Below, in pieces: positions 34,673 to 46,089 of a stretch of DNA of 64,000 nucleotides; the stretch's first letter is position 1; each line of letters opens with the position of its first letter. A program made the position numbers and the translations under genes. The stretch is from Stenopsyche tienmushanensis (lineage: Eukaryota > Arthropoda > Insecta > Trichoptera > Stenopsychidae), in the NCBI GenBank assembly GCA_008973525.1, contig WACJ01000190.1:124001-188000 (forward strand). The letters run 5' to 3'. The notes under the pieces were generated by a model. That model was not told the DNA's origin and searched no databases. It worked only from the letters and a program-made list of their open reading frames with translations.

Positions 34673-35125
34673 TCATTAATAAATGGAAGGAAAAAATGTA
34701 TAAAATCAAGTTTTCCTTACATTTTTGCTTATCTTCAATCTAATAAAGTTCTCGAGAGCAGTTTAGCAAGCTAAAATGAAAACCACTTCTAGCCGGTAGG
34801 GGTTTTAATTTTTTTTAATGTTGTTGCTACATTCCGCTTCGATTAGGGAATCTCGGGCTTCTTCGGTATGTTGGAAACTAAATTAACTCTTTGCACCCGA
34901 AGCGTCTTTATAACGACATTTGGACGGTTTGATTTATCTATGTTAAAAATATGGCAATATCCACAGTAAAAGCTTGAATGTTTTTTTTTTTTTTTTGATG
35001 GAGGTTGTGACCTTAGGACCAATGCCACCATAATTGATTTTTATTTACATTGTTTTGGATTATTTAGTTATATAATATAACATCTTTAAGAGATAAAAGA
35101 AAAACTGTATACAAATAAAAAAAAA
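34673..35125. other. no recognisable feature
   Basis: Flank of the Tigger element. It contains a T tract (34979-34996) and otherwise nothing assignable. Confidence 0.35.
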
Positions 35126-37346
35126 CTCCGATTTTTTGTGGCGGTCCCTTCAATAACGGACAATCATGTTTTAATCATAACATTCGAGAGATAAGACCGT
35201 ACTTTTATAGCCGTCGAACAATTTATCATCAACTTATTCGATTCACAAGATTTTTAATCATTTTGATTTTAAATAATAAAAGTATTTAATTATATAATAC
35301 ATGCATTAATCTAAACATCTTAAATAATGTTAAACAATTACTTTCACTGTCATCGCTTTGTCTGCATTTATTCTCGAATTTTATAATATGGGGATTCACA
35401 TATTTCTAAATGTTTATTTCATTCAGCCAATCGCTCTGTTGAAGAATCGCATTGAATAAAATATGTTTCTGACTCTCCAAACAACTGTAATCCTTTATTT
35501 AATTTTTATAAAGTTGAACTTTCATCGGGTTCTTTAAGATTGATTTCCTCGCTGCTTTTACTACCTGTTTCGTCAGTCAGAGCTACCAAATCTTCTTCAT
35601 TTAATTCCATGTCATTATTTATCAATTCATTGATATCGTTTTCGTTCATGTCTTCGAGTCCTTCCCCGTCCAAAGATCGAGCTATATTATTCATTCGGTC
35701 GTTTTCATTGAATAATGAAATTGATTTGGATTCATTCAATACAACCTAAGACCAAATACATCTTCAGCATGCGTTTAGAATAGGGGATTTCAAATCTTTG
35801 ACACAGGAATCAATAATTTCAACGCAATTTAAAATCAGAAAATCTTTCCATGCTTTCAATCATGTATAAACGGAATTGGCATCTAATTTGTGTACAATTA
35901 ATTTAAATGTATAGCGCATACAATATGATTTAAAAGCTTTGATTATACCTTGATCTAATGGCTGAATTAACGATGTGGTGTTTGGTGGTACAAATATTAC
36001 TTTTGCGTTCGGATGATATAGATTTTTTGGATGACTAGGTGCATTATCACTGATTAACAAAATTATAAAAGCGAGATTTTTTCCGTGTGTGTAATTTTGA
36101 ATATCAGGAATGGAGCAATTATAAAACCAATCTTTTAATATAACATGTGTCACTCGGGCTTTTATATTAGCCCTCCAATACACAGAAAGATTTTCCAAAT
36201 TGAGTCCTTTCATCGCAGATGGTTTTAAATAACGATTAATAACTAGTTTAAACAAAAAATCTCCTGAGGCTTTACTACAAAAGAGTGACGTAATTCGATA
36301 TTTTGAAACTTATAAGAGGGGATGGGATTTCTCTGTTTAAGATATGAACGTTCGTTCTGGTATTTTTTTCCAATTTAGAGCCGTCTCATCAGCGTTAAAC
36401 ACTTGGTCTGCTGTATAATTTCTCATTTGTATAATTGTCTTAAATTGATTTATAAAAATATTAACAGAATCTACGTGGGCTGAAGAACGTTCGCCTTGTA
36501 TTTTGATGTTATTTAAAGAAAATATTTTAAATCCTTCAAAGCATCCATTACTAGCGGTAAATGTTTCCTTAGAGTCACGTTCTTTTTCTTTTGAATACTC
36601 AAATAATTCGATTTATTTTCTTTTAATCAGATGTCCATCCAGGGATACATATTTTTGATGTCAATCTTCAATCCGTACTATTAAACAGTTTTCCGTTCTA
36701 GCTAATAAATTATTTTTTACACGAACAATTTGATTTATACTGACTGATGATCCAATGTAAATCCTTTTTCGTATTTTATCTTCCCTTTTTTGAATCCTAG
36801 AAATTATAGACCTACTCATATTAAATTCTTCGAATATTCTATTAATTTCTCCGCATTATTTTTCTGCATTTTATAGGTTCCAAAATTTGTGCTTTTTGTT
36901 GTAGCGAAATACGTTCGGGTCCATTAGACAACATGCTTAAGAAATAATAATAAATCCATGAATATGTAATTTGATAGCTTTTTTTCACAGTTGTAAAGGA
37001 TATAAATACATTCAGTATAATTTAAAAATCATAAAGTATTGAATTACAAATGAAATAAATCGACGCTTACGGGAATAATTGTAACAGAGACCTTATTATG
37101 TTATTCGATATTTGATAATATTATCATTAAGATTAAAAGATATGCACGTATTACATAATTAAATAGTTTTATTATAAAAAATTAGTAAAGTTGAAAATCA
37201 ATGAACGACGCATTAAAAATCGCGTGAATCGATTAAGTTGATGATAAATGCTTCGACGGCTATAAAAGTACGGTCTTATCTCTCGAATGTTATGACCAAA
37301 ACATAATTATTCATTATAGGAGGGACCGCTCCTAAAAAGCGGCGAT
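35126..37346 (-). mobile_element. Tigger/pogo element with long terminal inverted repeats
   Basis: The left 120 bases and the right 120 bases are inverted repeats sharing GCGGTCCCT, CATAACATTCGAGAGATAAG and ACCGTACTTTTATAGCCGTC, then a TTTATCATCAACTTA.TCGATTCAC block. The span of about 2.2 kb fits a full-length Tigger. The transposase lies between the repeats on the minus strand (35506-36934). The outer ends are imprecise, and the TA target duplication could not be confirmed. Confidence 0.85.
35506..36934 (-). pseudogene. Tigger/pogo transposase, frameshifted
   Basis: The minus strand starts with ATG at 36934 (MLSNGPERISLQQKAQILEP). It passes through a CENP-B-like helix-turn-helix region with frame changes to QVFNADETALNWKKIPE, the first catalytic-Asp motif (DET.L.W). 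Then comes an open stretch, 36255-35860: LKDWFYNCSIPDIQNY, LLISDNAPSHPKNL with the second Asp, and VPPNTTSLIQPLDQGIIKAF, the region of the last catalytic residue in DDE_1 proteins. The acidic C-terminal part (35739-35506) has LNEEDLVALT, typical of Tigger tails. At least three frameshifts or stops break it. It would bind the element's own ends and catalyse cut-and-paste if intact. Confidence 0.85.
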
Positions 37347-37639
37347 TATATAAGAAAAAAGTCAGTATAAAAATGTTCATTATAGCAGATTCGACTGTTT
37401 TTTATATATTATTTTATTCAAGGCAACGCGAGAACAGCATTCGTTGCATATGCAACGCAATCGTCACACCAAACTTTTTGATTTATGCTCACTCTTACCA
37501 AAGAAATATCTGTTTAAAAACTATATTAAATTTGAAAAATATGATTATTTACTGTTATCCGTCGATTGTGCATCCGTGGGAGAGCTCGAAAATTAAATGC
37601 TGTCCTAAACTGTATTGTATAAATATAAATTATGCCTAA

Positions 37640-38292
37640 ATGACGCCTAGGGTGACTGTCTAATCTATGTATAACCTTTCCTTACCGGTGATGTATTTAC
37701 TACACTTCGACTCTAATAATGGGAATATCGACATGAAATATAATAGATACGGGCTTCATAGTTTTTGTATTCCTCCATAATATAATTACGAGTCACATTA
37801 AAATATTATAGTATATAAGTATTCATCGACAGCGACGTAAAAAAAAAAAATTTGTCGGGAATTCGGGAATTTTGCGAGTTTAAATCTGTGTCTCGGCAGT
37901 ATTCTATCAGTCACATTGATGGTTTTATAATTAAATGGGGCTCACGCGGTCATAAACTCGAACTAGCTTTTAAATATTTGATGACGATGCCTCCAACGAG
38001 TGTGGAGGCTGAGCGTGCATTTTCAGCAGCAAGTTGCCTGGCTTCCAAAATCAGATCCAAACTAAATGACGGAACATTCGATGCTTTAATGTTACTTCGG
38101 GCATATTTTCAAAATAATATTTATAAATATTTGGTGTTTTATTTATCTATTTTTGAATTGTTTTTTTTTTATGTTTTCTTAAATAAATATTTTTTTTTAC
38201 CTTCAAGTTATTTTTTATATTAAACAAATGGACTTATTAGCATTTGTTTATCAAATTTATTAATGTAATTTGTCCCGGGATTGGATTCCCTA
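37640..38292 (+). mobile_element. hAT-1 copy 9, transposase-bearing
   Basis: The left terminus is missing; it begins in the TGACTGTCTAATCTATGTAT block. It runs through the common non-coding body (37680-37890), then the dimerisation-domain coding remnant (37906-38118), a T-rich tail, and a perfect right terminus CCCGGGATTGGATTCCCTA ending at 38292. This is the copy that ties the non-coding family to a hAT transposase. Confidence 0.85.
37906..38118 (+). pseudogene. hAT transposase C-terminal dimerisation domain remnant
   Basis: Open frame reading HIDGFIIKWGSRGHKLELAF, then KYLMTMPPTSVEAERAFSAA, then SCLASKIRSKLNDGTFDALM, then LLRAYFQN. The P.tSveaERaFSaas.l...R.sL.d..f..lm.lr.. pattern is the hATC dimerisation domain of hAT transposases. 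The upstream BED finger and RNase-H-like catalytic domain are absent, and the upstream frame (from 37852) is the element's non-coding body. So it is an incomplete relic and not a gene, although this piece still has no stop. Confidence 0.85.
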
Positions 38293-38489
38293 GCCACTAT
38301 CAATCAGGGTATAATTTGCATGAAAAAACGACACTTGATTTTCAATAGGGTTGCCAAACAAATATTAAAGAATTTTAAAAAGTTAATATCTACGTTTGTT
38401 AAATTTGAAATGTTATAATTTTATTATCTCAAAAATACACATATATATTATACACAATCATTTTGGGTTTGGTATGATTTTAAGCGAAT
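38293..38489. other. no recognisable feature
   Basis: Short AT-rich spacer between hAT-1 copy 9 and the piggyBac relic. Confidence 0.3.
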
Positions 38490-39755
38490 TTTGTTTCCTG
38501 CCTTTTTTTTGAAGCAAGGCACACAACGCATCTTTTCCTTTTTATATCGAAGATTTTTTCCATATTAGTTAAGAAATGGCTGTTTTATTCTTCTAAGCGT
38601 AAATCGCCACTCTTGTATTTTCTTGCAGTTTTTTGATCGTTTGGACAATGTATTTGAATCACCTGTCGAATCACAGTCAGCCGAAAATCAACAAGTGTGA
38701 TTTGTTCCACTGTTTTTTCTCGAAATGCAAAGTATGAATTCAGTATACATAAATCGTCGAGATGGAAAAACACTTTTTTGTAGCATTTGATGGTTTTTAT
38801 GATAGACTTAACGAAAGATATCATGCTATCACTTCTGTCAGCGATACACATATTTCTCGTATAGCCTATAACTGATTCAGGTTTCATTATGGACTCGCCA
38901 CTTTGTCGATCTATTTGTTGTTTGATGAGATTATATTTCCTGAGTGTATTGTGGATAGCATCGTTACTTCTCGCTTGTCTTTCAGCACTTGTGCGAGCAT
39001 TTTATTATTTTTTGTGTGCTAAATTTGCGTTTCATCTTTGGCCAATCTACTGTTAAATTTAGGCATATCGATCAGATTTTATCGCACGGTTTAACAGCAA
39101 TCGGTTTGAAACGAATGCAGCGTTTGAAACAAAGTCGGACTGATATACCAATCATCCACGTATAATGCGTGATTTTTATTCAAACATGGTGTCATCAACG
39201 TCATTACTGCGTTTCCACTAACATCCAAATTGTAGTTTTTGTTTAGCTCCGTAATGGCTTCAGTATAAATGATAAAGTCCGTAACAATTCCACTTTTGCA
39301 ATCACACAAAACAAAAAACTTAATTCCAAAGCAGCTTCTTTTCGACGGAATATACTGTTTGAAGAGTAGTCTCCCTTTGAAGAATAAAAGACTTTCATCG
39401 ATGTACAATTTTTGGAAAGGATAAAAGCTATTTTTGAAATTATGTTTAATCATCACCTGCAGCTTGTTCATTATTATCCGAAAAATATAATCATTTCATC
39501 AGTATTTGAAACCTATTGCATCGTGTTAGAATAAATAGACGAATACAATAAATCATCAGTGGATCAAAATTATTTTTGGCGATTTCTCGAATTTCTGCGA
39601 ACAAACGGCTAAAAATATGTACATTTCGTCGATATTTGTATTGTACCATTTGTCCGTTTTATAAGAATTTGATTCCGCTGGCGGTTTGATTTTTGTATAT
39701 CGGTATTGCTTATTAGTTTCTTCGATGATGAACTCCATAATATCATCTGACATAT
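38490..39755 (-). pseudogene. piggyBac transposase (DDE_Tnp_1_7), broken
   Basis: The minus strand holds four blocks in family order. At 39753-39556: MSDDIMEFIIEETNKQY, then WYNTNIDEMYIFLAV. At 39471-39091: LYIDESLLFFKGRLLFKQYI, PSKRSCFGIKFFVLCDCKSG and DFIIYTE, then ALYVDDWYISPTLFQTLH, which includes the catalytic Asp of the (D)ESL motif and the VDDWYxSPxLF motif. At 38887-38585: KPESVIGYTRNM, then SDSMISFVKSIIKTIK and KKVFFHLDDLCILNSYFAF. Near 38535-38500 a cysteine-rich RCVVCLASKKR tail remnant. Blocks are separated by frameshifts and gaps. The relatedness is to the PGBD4 type of piggyBac transposase. Confidence 0.85.
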
Positions 39756-40884
39756 ATTTAAAAAAAAAAAAAAATCGGGATTTTTCCCAATCTGTTATGG
39801 TTATTCACACTATAGATATTTTGAATTTTGAATGCTTACTTTTTGTCAATTAAAAATTAATCATTTATATTTTTGAATAAATTTGATATTTTTGACAATT
39901 TCTGTTTGTGCCAACCCTGATGAAATATTTCGAATATATCCTAAACCAAGGAAAAATATTTAAGAGCAGGTCTTATTGAATCATTAGCTGATGTGTGATT
40001 TGAGAACCACTGTTATAGAAGATGTAGGCACTCTCTTTAAGCTTAGGCTTTTAAAAAGAGCACTTCAAATTCAAATAAGAGCCTATCCACATAACGCTTC
40101 GTGTGAAAGTTTGACGAAAATAAAGCACGCCCTTGTTAATAATTAAGCAATCTTTCACCCCTGTGAAAATCTTCAATCAACAGGAAAAATCCACGTTCAT
40201 TTTCAAAATAAACCAGGCAAAATTTACATGGAATATCGCAAATTTACAGCGATCAATATTGTCGTGGCGATCGAGGTCAATTATGACGCACGAGTTTTCA
40301 AGAGAGATCACATGCATTTATATATGCATCCTTGGATGGAACGATGTATTAAAGTGATGCATCTTTCAGCTTTTAGCAAAAATATGCTATTTACCGAAAG
40401 TGTGTTTCCGTGGGAACACGCAGAAAGTAATAAACAAGCCAAATGTTTGAATATTCGGCTACTTTTTCTCCAAGAGAAATCCATCCAAGTTTTCATTCAA
40501 AATCATATATGTATCGCTTATCTTTTTCAAGCTGGAATATGATCCATAGTACACAACGATCCGACTTTGGCCTAATGTCTTAAAGTTTTTGATTCTTTCT
40601 CCACTACTTTGTATCTGCGAAAAGATATTTAGACGTCTATATATCGCCACGCCGCATTTTTGGCGGAAATTTCTCGCTAACATTTGATTCCCGACACAAA
40701 ATTGAGAAAAAACACTCCAAACTTACAACAGTTGTGATTAATCAGATTTTAGATCAAATATAAAGAATATTTCAATAAGGACGCATCATTTAAAAATATA
40801 AATAAAACAGGTTATATGGCAGACATCCACTCGATTGTATTTGAAAGAATATTTCATGGCATTAAATATAAAGTATAAAATCAT
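39756..40884. other. unassigned; possible hAT end and a short dispersed repeat
   Basis: Near 40000-40016, minus strand, CAGTGGTTCTCAAATC resembles a Charlie/ZBED-type hAT terminus. 40630-40677 matches 53617-53672 in inverted orientation. Frames at 40133-40542 (plus) and 40459-40683 (minus) are not recognisable. Confidence 0.35.
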
Positions 40885-41065
40885 TCGAATGTCCGCCGCG
40901 GCTTTGCTTGGTGGCACGCATTCGGGTGGTCCAATTTTTCCAACGACTGTTGCATAAATTCGGCTGAATTTGCCGAATTCCCATTTAATGCTTTTGAAAT
41001 TGCTGCATCAAGTGACGTAAACAACCGTGGTCTATATAATATCAATGATCTGGATAAATTAGTTT
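40885..41065 (+). repeat. Helitron-like family, internal segment
   Basis: TGTCCGCCGCGGCTTTGCTT, then GCACGCATTCGGGTGG, then CGGCTGAATTTGCCGAATTC, matching 1405-1530 in the same order. Confidence 0.55.
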
Positions 41066-41404
41066 GCTTGTCCTTATTTCGTTCCATTTAAATTAATTTC
41101 ATCGTTTACCCAGTGCTCGATAAATATCACCTGCATGTCGCTTTAATTTAACTTTTAAAGCGTCCTCGTTTTGCTTTATGGCTCAATTACGTTATAATAA
41201 TTAACGACGCCCACTCGTATTGATTCTGGATTAAACTCAATTAGCCGCCTGTAAGTTCTCACGTTGTTCTGATAATAGGGAATTTATCATATTATCACAC
41301 TCTTGAGTGAGTTGGAATTTATTATTTTGCTAAAATATTTCGATTATAAATTGGAAAATTTTTCTTCATGTTTTTCAAAGCATCAATAAATTGTCAGTTC
41401 CATA

Positions 41405-41510
41405 TGTCAACGGAAATTGTCAACCAAAATTTTCGACTGTTTTTTGTATAATATATAATAAAATGGGCGCGCTAATGGCGGCGCGGCGAATGCGCGTAGC
41501 GTCTCTTTAA
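41405..41510 (+). repeat. family B repeat, copy 8
   Basis: GGAAATTGTCAACCAAAATT, the core TTGTATAATATATAATAAAA, then the GC arm GGCGGCGCGGCGAATGCGCG. Confidence 0.65.
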
Positions 41511-41749
41511 CGTGTGCATATATTTAAATCTTTTTTTGTGCGGTAGATGCGTTCCGCAGAAAATCGCACAAAAAAAAACTATGACTTGCATAGAAAAAGT
41601 AAAGATGCGTTCCATGGATTTTAAAAATTGCATAACTTTCAAACAGCTATATAAAATATATCCAAAATCGCATAAAAAAACCTTAAAACTATATTTCCGC
41701 CTCCAACAATATTATTTATAATTAGTAAAGATGTCACTATAATCTAGAT
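41511..41749. other. possible decayed Tigger-like MITE
   Basis: TTTTTTTGTGCGGTAGATGC, then TTCCGCAGAAAATCGCACAA, recall the ATGCGG / CGCATA inverted motifs of the element at 53258-53484. Termini were not resolved. Confidence 0.3.
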
Positions 41750-42054
41750 ACTATAGCACTTCGGCACTGCGGGGACATTGCCGATTGGGTGATTACACGC
41801 AGGAGGTGGGAGTCGGCGGTTGGCCTTGGCTGCGGGAGGACGTCCTTTCCGCAGTCAAATCCTTCTCTCTCATGCTGAATAAAAAGTTATATAGAGAAGA
41901 GAGTCTTTTCGTTCGACGCCCGTCCACGCTCATTCATCCGTCCGGCTATATATGATCCGATAGAAAAACGGACCCGTGCGTTAGCGCAGAGACTGTCTTG
42001 AGAGCGCCCCCACCCCCTACGTAACATGAAGACCATCCACTTACCCGAGCTGTA
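41750..42054 (+). repeat. GC-rich repeat unit shared with 45360-45560
   Basis: CTGCGGGGACATTGC, then GGCCTTGGCTGCGGGAGGAC, then GAGAGCGCCCCC occur in the same order as at 45360-45560. It is much more GC-rich than its surroundings. It could be a non-LTR 5' region or a SINE, but no A/B box or coding motif was identified. Confidence 0.5.
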
Positions 42055-43855
42055 TGTTGATCCCGCTATTCGGGACAATGCCAGCCCGCACAACAATAGT
42101 GCGCAGCAAGGTACAAAATCTGAATTTAATATCCACGCTAAGAACACGCTCATTCTCAATTTCGATGACCATTTACGCTCTGAGCGTGGAGAAGAAACTA
42201 GCTAGTGTTTGTAACTTAAAACTAAAAAAACTAGTTACCATAGCGGCATAGATTAGTAAGATACGCAAGACTGGGTACGCATTTATTCCCAAAAATCCTT
42301 AAAGGGGGACGAAGTGGCCATAAGGTCAATGTGTCCAACCGGTCCACTTTTCGGATCACTGACATTTCGCGATCGGACGCCACGCCCGAACATGTCCACA
42401 GAACGTGGTCTACGTCCATGATCGGATCTCCGCATGGACACTCCGAAATCGGGAAAAGTCTGAACATAGAGAGCGATGCCCTAAAGCGCCCGTGTCCTGT
42501 GAGGAACTGGGACGTCCAGTAGTCCGGAACGACCCAGCGACATCTCAGGCAGACCACTTCGCCAGCTATCTAGTGCCGTCTCCTTAACGCATCGGCGAAG
42601 ATCGCGTCGCGAAGATTTGTTCAGGTTGACCTTTTTTTTAGTAGGTAGTGTAGGATTCGCGATTTTTCGATCGTGCCTACCCATTAAACCCCCTTGTTAT
42701 TGTTTTCCATATTGCTTCAGGAGGACAGGTAGTCTGGCCTTAGGTGATTGGCCCTATTCTATTGTTGGAGAGGCTGTTGCGCTCTGCGTCTCTCTCTTTC
42801 ACTGCCCTCTTTGGCGCTCAGAATCTCTTCTATGTATTCGCGCCAAAGGTCCCAGTTCTTCTTGCTCTCCATCATGCTGTGGACCACTCTCCACAGACTT
42901 ATGACCGGGATAAGTCGATGGGTCCTTCTTCCCTTGCTGGACTGATCCCATCTCCGTTGCCAGGCTTCCCTCAGTTTCTGGTCATGTTCGTTTGTGGTCA
43001 TGTTGTTGGACATGAGCCGTCCAGTTGACCTGAACCATTCGAAGGGCGCGAAGTCTTGTAGAAAGAGGGTGTACTTGTCATAGTCAATTCTGGCAAGGTC
43101 TCTCCTCAAATTCGCCTGGTATGCTGGACAATTATCAGAGCCCGTGGCATGAGTTGATGGTTTGCTCATCCTGCTGCACGTAGCGCAGCATACATCTTCT
43201 TTTCCTTGGGGGCATCCCAGCGCAGTGTCCACATGTTGCTTCTTTCTCAGGACATATCGATGCCTGTACAAGTGACACTTAGAAGTAAGGTAGTCCCGGA
43301 TCGTGGATGCCATCCAACCAATGAGCACCCTTTTTAACCCAATCAGGGCATTGCGCATAGCAGCTGGACCGCTCATGATTAGCATGCCTCTGAAGGATCA
43401 GACTACTGCCTCTTTCGGCGAAGCAGTCGATATCCCTTTGGTTGTCAGAGTAAATATCTTCCAACGCATCGCGTGCCGAGAAGCCTTTTGGGATGCCCCG
43501 AATGACAATTTTCGGCAGTCCGCTTTGGGGTCGATCATCAACTTCAGGTCTTTTAAAGTGGCCTCGGAAGAAGCGCCCTACCTGTCCGCCGGGGGCCAAA
43601 TGACGACCACCGGACGAGCTGGGTGTGGCATCCAGTTTGCCCCGTTTTTGCAGTCGGCGCTCATTGGCTCACCAGCGGGGGGAATTCCTCCCTCCTCGTA
43701 GCGACGCCCACGTGGTTCCTCCGCCTCGGTGTTTGTCTATGTGCGACATGTCCATCACTAGACTCAACGCCCTCATCCAGGTCGAAAGTGGCTGTGCTTG
43801 TAATGCGCAATGTTTCCATCATGATCGGGAAAATTTAATTGAGTATCAAATTTGA
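42055..43855 (-). mobile_element. R1-like non-LTR retrotransposon, internally deleted
   Basis: The minus strand reads in order. ORF1 (about 43855-43040) has PKIVIRGIPKGFSARDALED and CHLYRHRYVLRKKQHVDTA, then cysteine-rich HATGSDNCPAYQANLRRDLA, a gag-type domain with degraded zinc knuckles. Then come ORF2 C-terminal pieces: LREAWQRRWDQSSKGRRTHR, then LIPVISLW (about 42995-42900), and SQFLTGHGRFRASLSMFRL with CPCGD...DHVLWTC (42557-42231), the domain after RNase H. The 3' UTR runs to 42055. Endonuclease and reverse transcriptase are absent: ORF1 is joined straight to the ORF2 end. Frameshifts occur near 43280 and 42680. It is the longest copy of this family here. Confidence 0.8.
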
Positions 43856-44689
43856 CAGTAAATTTAAAGCATTTTGATAAGTTCGTTCATGGATTTGATT
43901 AATTTAAATGGGCAAACAGAGCGAGTGAATCATACGTGAAGGTATGTTGGACTTGCATACAGAAAGGCAGTATTTGATCAAGTGATTATTATGGTTAAAA
44001 CTCAATTTAAAAAAAAACGCAAAGGAGTTGTACAAACAATTATGCAGGCTTTCGAATGCAAAACTCAATTATTCACCGCTATCAATCATTCAATCGCTTT
44101 TCCGGGATTCAATTTTCCAAACGAGGTATTTATCAAGTGATGAATATGTCTTTTGCGATTTTTAAATTATTCCAAGGCGTCTATTAGTTTATTGTATATT
44201 CATTTGATGCGATATGCCCTGAAACGGCATACAAAATGCGTTCATTTGACATTCACGATACACCGTGCACTTATAAGAGTACTAATAAGTGCACGGAGAA
44301 GTGATTCAAATTATACGCTTTCGCCTTCACTTCTCGATTCAAATTATATATCGCATGTATTACCCCATACCTCCCCATTAATAATACACCCCTTGAATAC
44401 TCCCTTGAATTGTTTAAATGAGAGGACACGTCGAATGCAATACGCGACGTTCGGCTCGTTAAAAAAGTAAGCCCTGCATAATTTAATATCGACGTTGATA
44501 AGAAAATTGCTGTTGATAAGACATCAAAGTCAAATATTACTGAAATTAATGGATCGAAAAGACATATGATCCATTGAAGTCCGATTTAAATTCAACAAAT
44601 ATATATATGAATAATTTTAATGCATTCTGTGCATACAAACTTGCATGAAATAGTATTTTTATACTATTTCAATAAGTTGGTAGGATGAC
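43856..44689. other. no recognisable gene
   Basis: A 105-codon plus frame (44153-44470) lacks motifs. It contains the short inverted repeat GTGCACTTATAA...TAATAAGTGCAC (44267-44294). Confidence 0.35.
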
Positions 44690-45160
44690 TAATAAAACTT
44701 CCCTGGAGCATTATTTTTTAGGTCTACAGGCAGGTAGTAATCGCTGGGAGACAGATCCGGAGAATACGACGGATGGGGAAGCAATTCAAAGTGCAGTTTG
44801 TGCAATTCTGCCATTGTTGCCGTCGTCTTGTGATTTTTTTTGGGGTCGTTTTTTCTCAATGTCTTCCGTTAAACGCGCCAAAAATACCATATAATAATCG
44901 CTATTGATGATTATTCCTCTCTCAAGGTAATCGATTAATCAAATTGCGCGTCGAAAAAATCCTTTTTATTACGCTGGAACAGATCCAAACAGCGGTCTGA
45001 ATTGTCGACGCGTTGTTGTCTTTGAATGAGTGCGAGCAAACGCGGTACACACTTTGAACAAAGCTTTCTCATGGACAAACATTGATGCAAAATGTTGAAT
45101 ACGCTGCCTTATGATATCTTTAAGATATCAATTATCTTACGCAACTTCAATCTACGATCG
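44690..45160 (-). pseudogene. mariner transposase, irritans-like, internally deleted
   Basis: The minus strand gives LRKIIDILKIS, SVFNILHQCLSMRKLCSKCV, PRLLALIQRQQRVDNSDRCL, DLFQRNKKDFFDAQFD, then after a gap TMAELHKLHFELLPHPSYSP and DLSPSDYYLPV. These are the linker, the start of the catalytic domain and the LLPHPPYSPDLAPSDYFLF motif with the last catalytic Asp. The segment with the first catalytic DE and the DNARPH motif is lost, so this is another deletion derivative. Confidence 0.8.
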
Positions 45161-45359
45161 ACCAAAAATATTTTGTGAATGTTTTTATTATAAGATTATT
45201 TTTACATTATAAACATATTATTTGAAGGCTGGTACTTCATAAATATCACATGGATTTGTCAATTGTGGCGTCAAAAAAGCCATATTCAAATTGCGTGGGC
45301 GATTTATCATCTGCACGACATCTTCCATCTCTCTTCAGGCGCAATTTGTTATTTAAGGG
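45161..45359. other. no recognisable feature
   Basis: Short unassigned spacer between a mariner relic and a GC-rich repeat. Confidence 0.3.
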
Positions 45360-45560
45360 CGCCATCTCTTGTGGCCCTGCGGAGACATTGCACCTGCATA
45401 CCGACCGATCGCTTATTACGCGCGCACCGTTGCCGTTGGTTGGATCGTCGGTTAACCTTGGCTGCGGGAAGTCGTCCCTCCTGCAGCCAGATCTCTCTCG
45501 TGTGGTTTACTCGGCCGCCCGGGTACTCTGCACCCGAGAGCGCCCCCGCCTCAACTTTAC
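45360..45560 (+). repeat. GC-rich repeat unit, second copy
   Basis: CTGCGGAGACATTGC, then TTAACCTTGGCTGCGGGAAG and CCGAGAGCGCCCCCGCC match 41750-42054 in order. The long frames that span it (45250-45777) arise from its high GC content and carry no known domain. Confidence 0.5.
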
Positions 45561-46089
45561 ACCATCAATCGACGTTCGTATACATATTTATCGAGATCTA
45601 AGCTTTTGTGGCAGAAGTCGATCTATAATATCTAAATTTGAAAAGTTTTCAATTCAAATCTTCTCATTCTCAGCGGTATTCATTGGGAATTGGATGTGTC
45701 TGTATTTGATCATTATAACTTTCAGTTCAATCAAGTTGAAGCTTTGCCGCGATCAAATCTTGTTTGGTAGCTATTAATTTATGTATGCATCACTTGACTG
45801 ATTGATTGGCCGCAGGGCTATCGGTGGGGTACATGTCAGGGTCACTATCTGACCTGGATAAAACCCCCGGTGATATTTCTTACGAATATTTTAATGTTCC
45901 CTTGGAACAAAGAAAGGGCCGTCATGCATAAATGAAGCGTCCCGCATAGAAAGCACGTATTCATTAGCCGATCAAAGTGCATTTTCAAAGATTTCCCTGC
46001 CTTGATTTTGCCTCATTAATTATTTCAATACGAGCAGTTTCCGAAAAGTTTCTTCATCTTTGAGAACGTACACAAATGGGAACCGTACT
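45561..46089. other. no recognisable feature
   Basis: No frame, RNA or repeat signal is convincing. Confidence 0.3.

Noticed and set aside
37852..38223. Intact host gene from the 123-codon frame
   Set aside because: Only the hAT dimerisation domain is coded, the upstream part is the repeat's non-coding body, and a hAT terminus follows at 38292.
43303..43701. Plus-strand frame of 132 codons (and others at 42617-43028)
   Set aside because: These are antisense shadows of the minus-strand non-LTR ORF1.
45250..45777. Plus-strand frame of 175 codons
   Set aside because: It spans a GC-rich repeat and unrelated flank with no domain, splice signal or codon pattern that suggests a gene.
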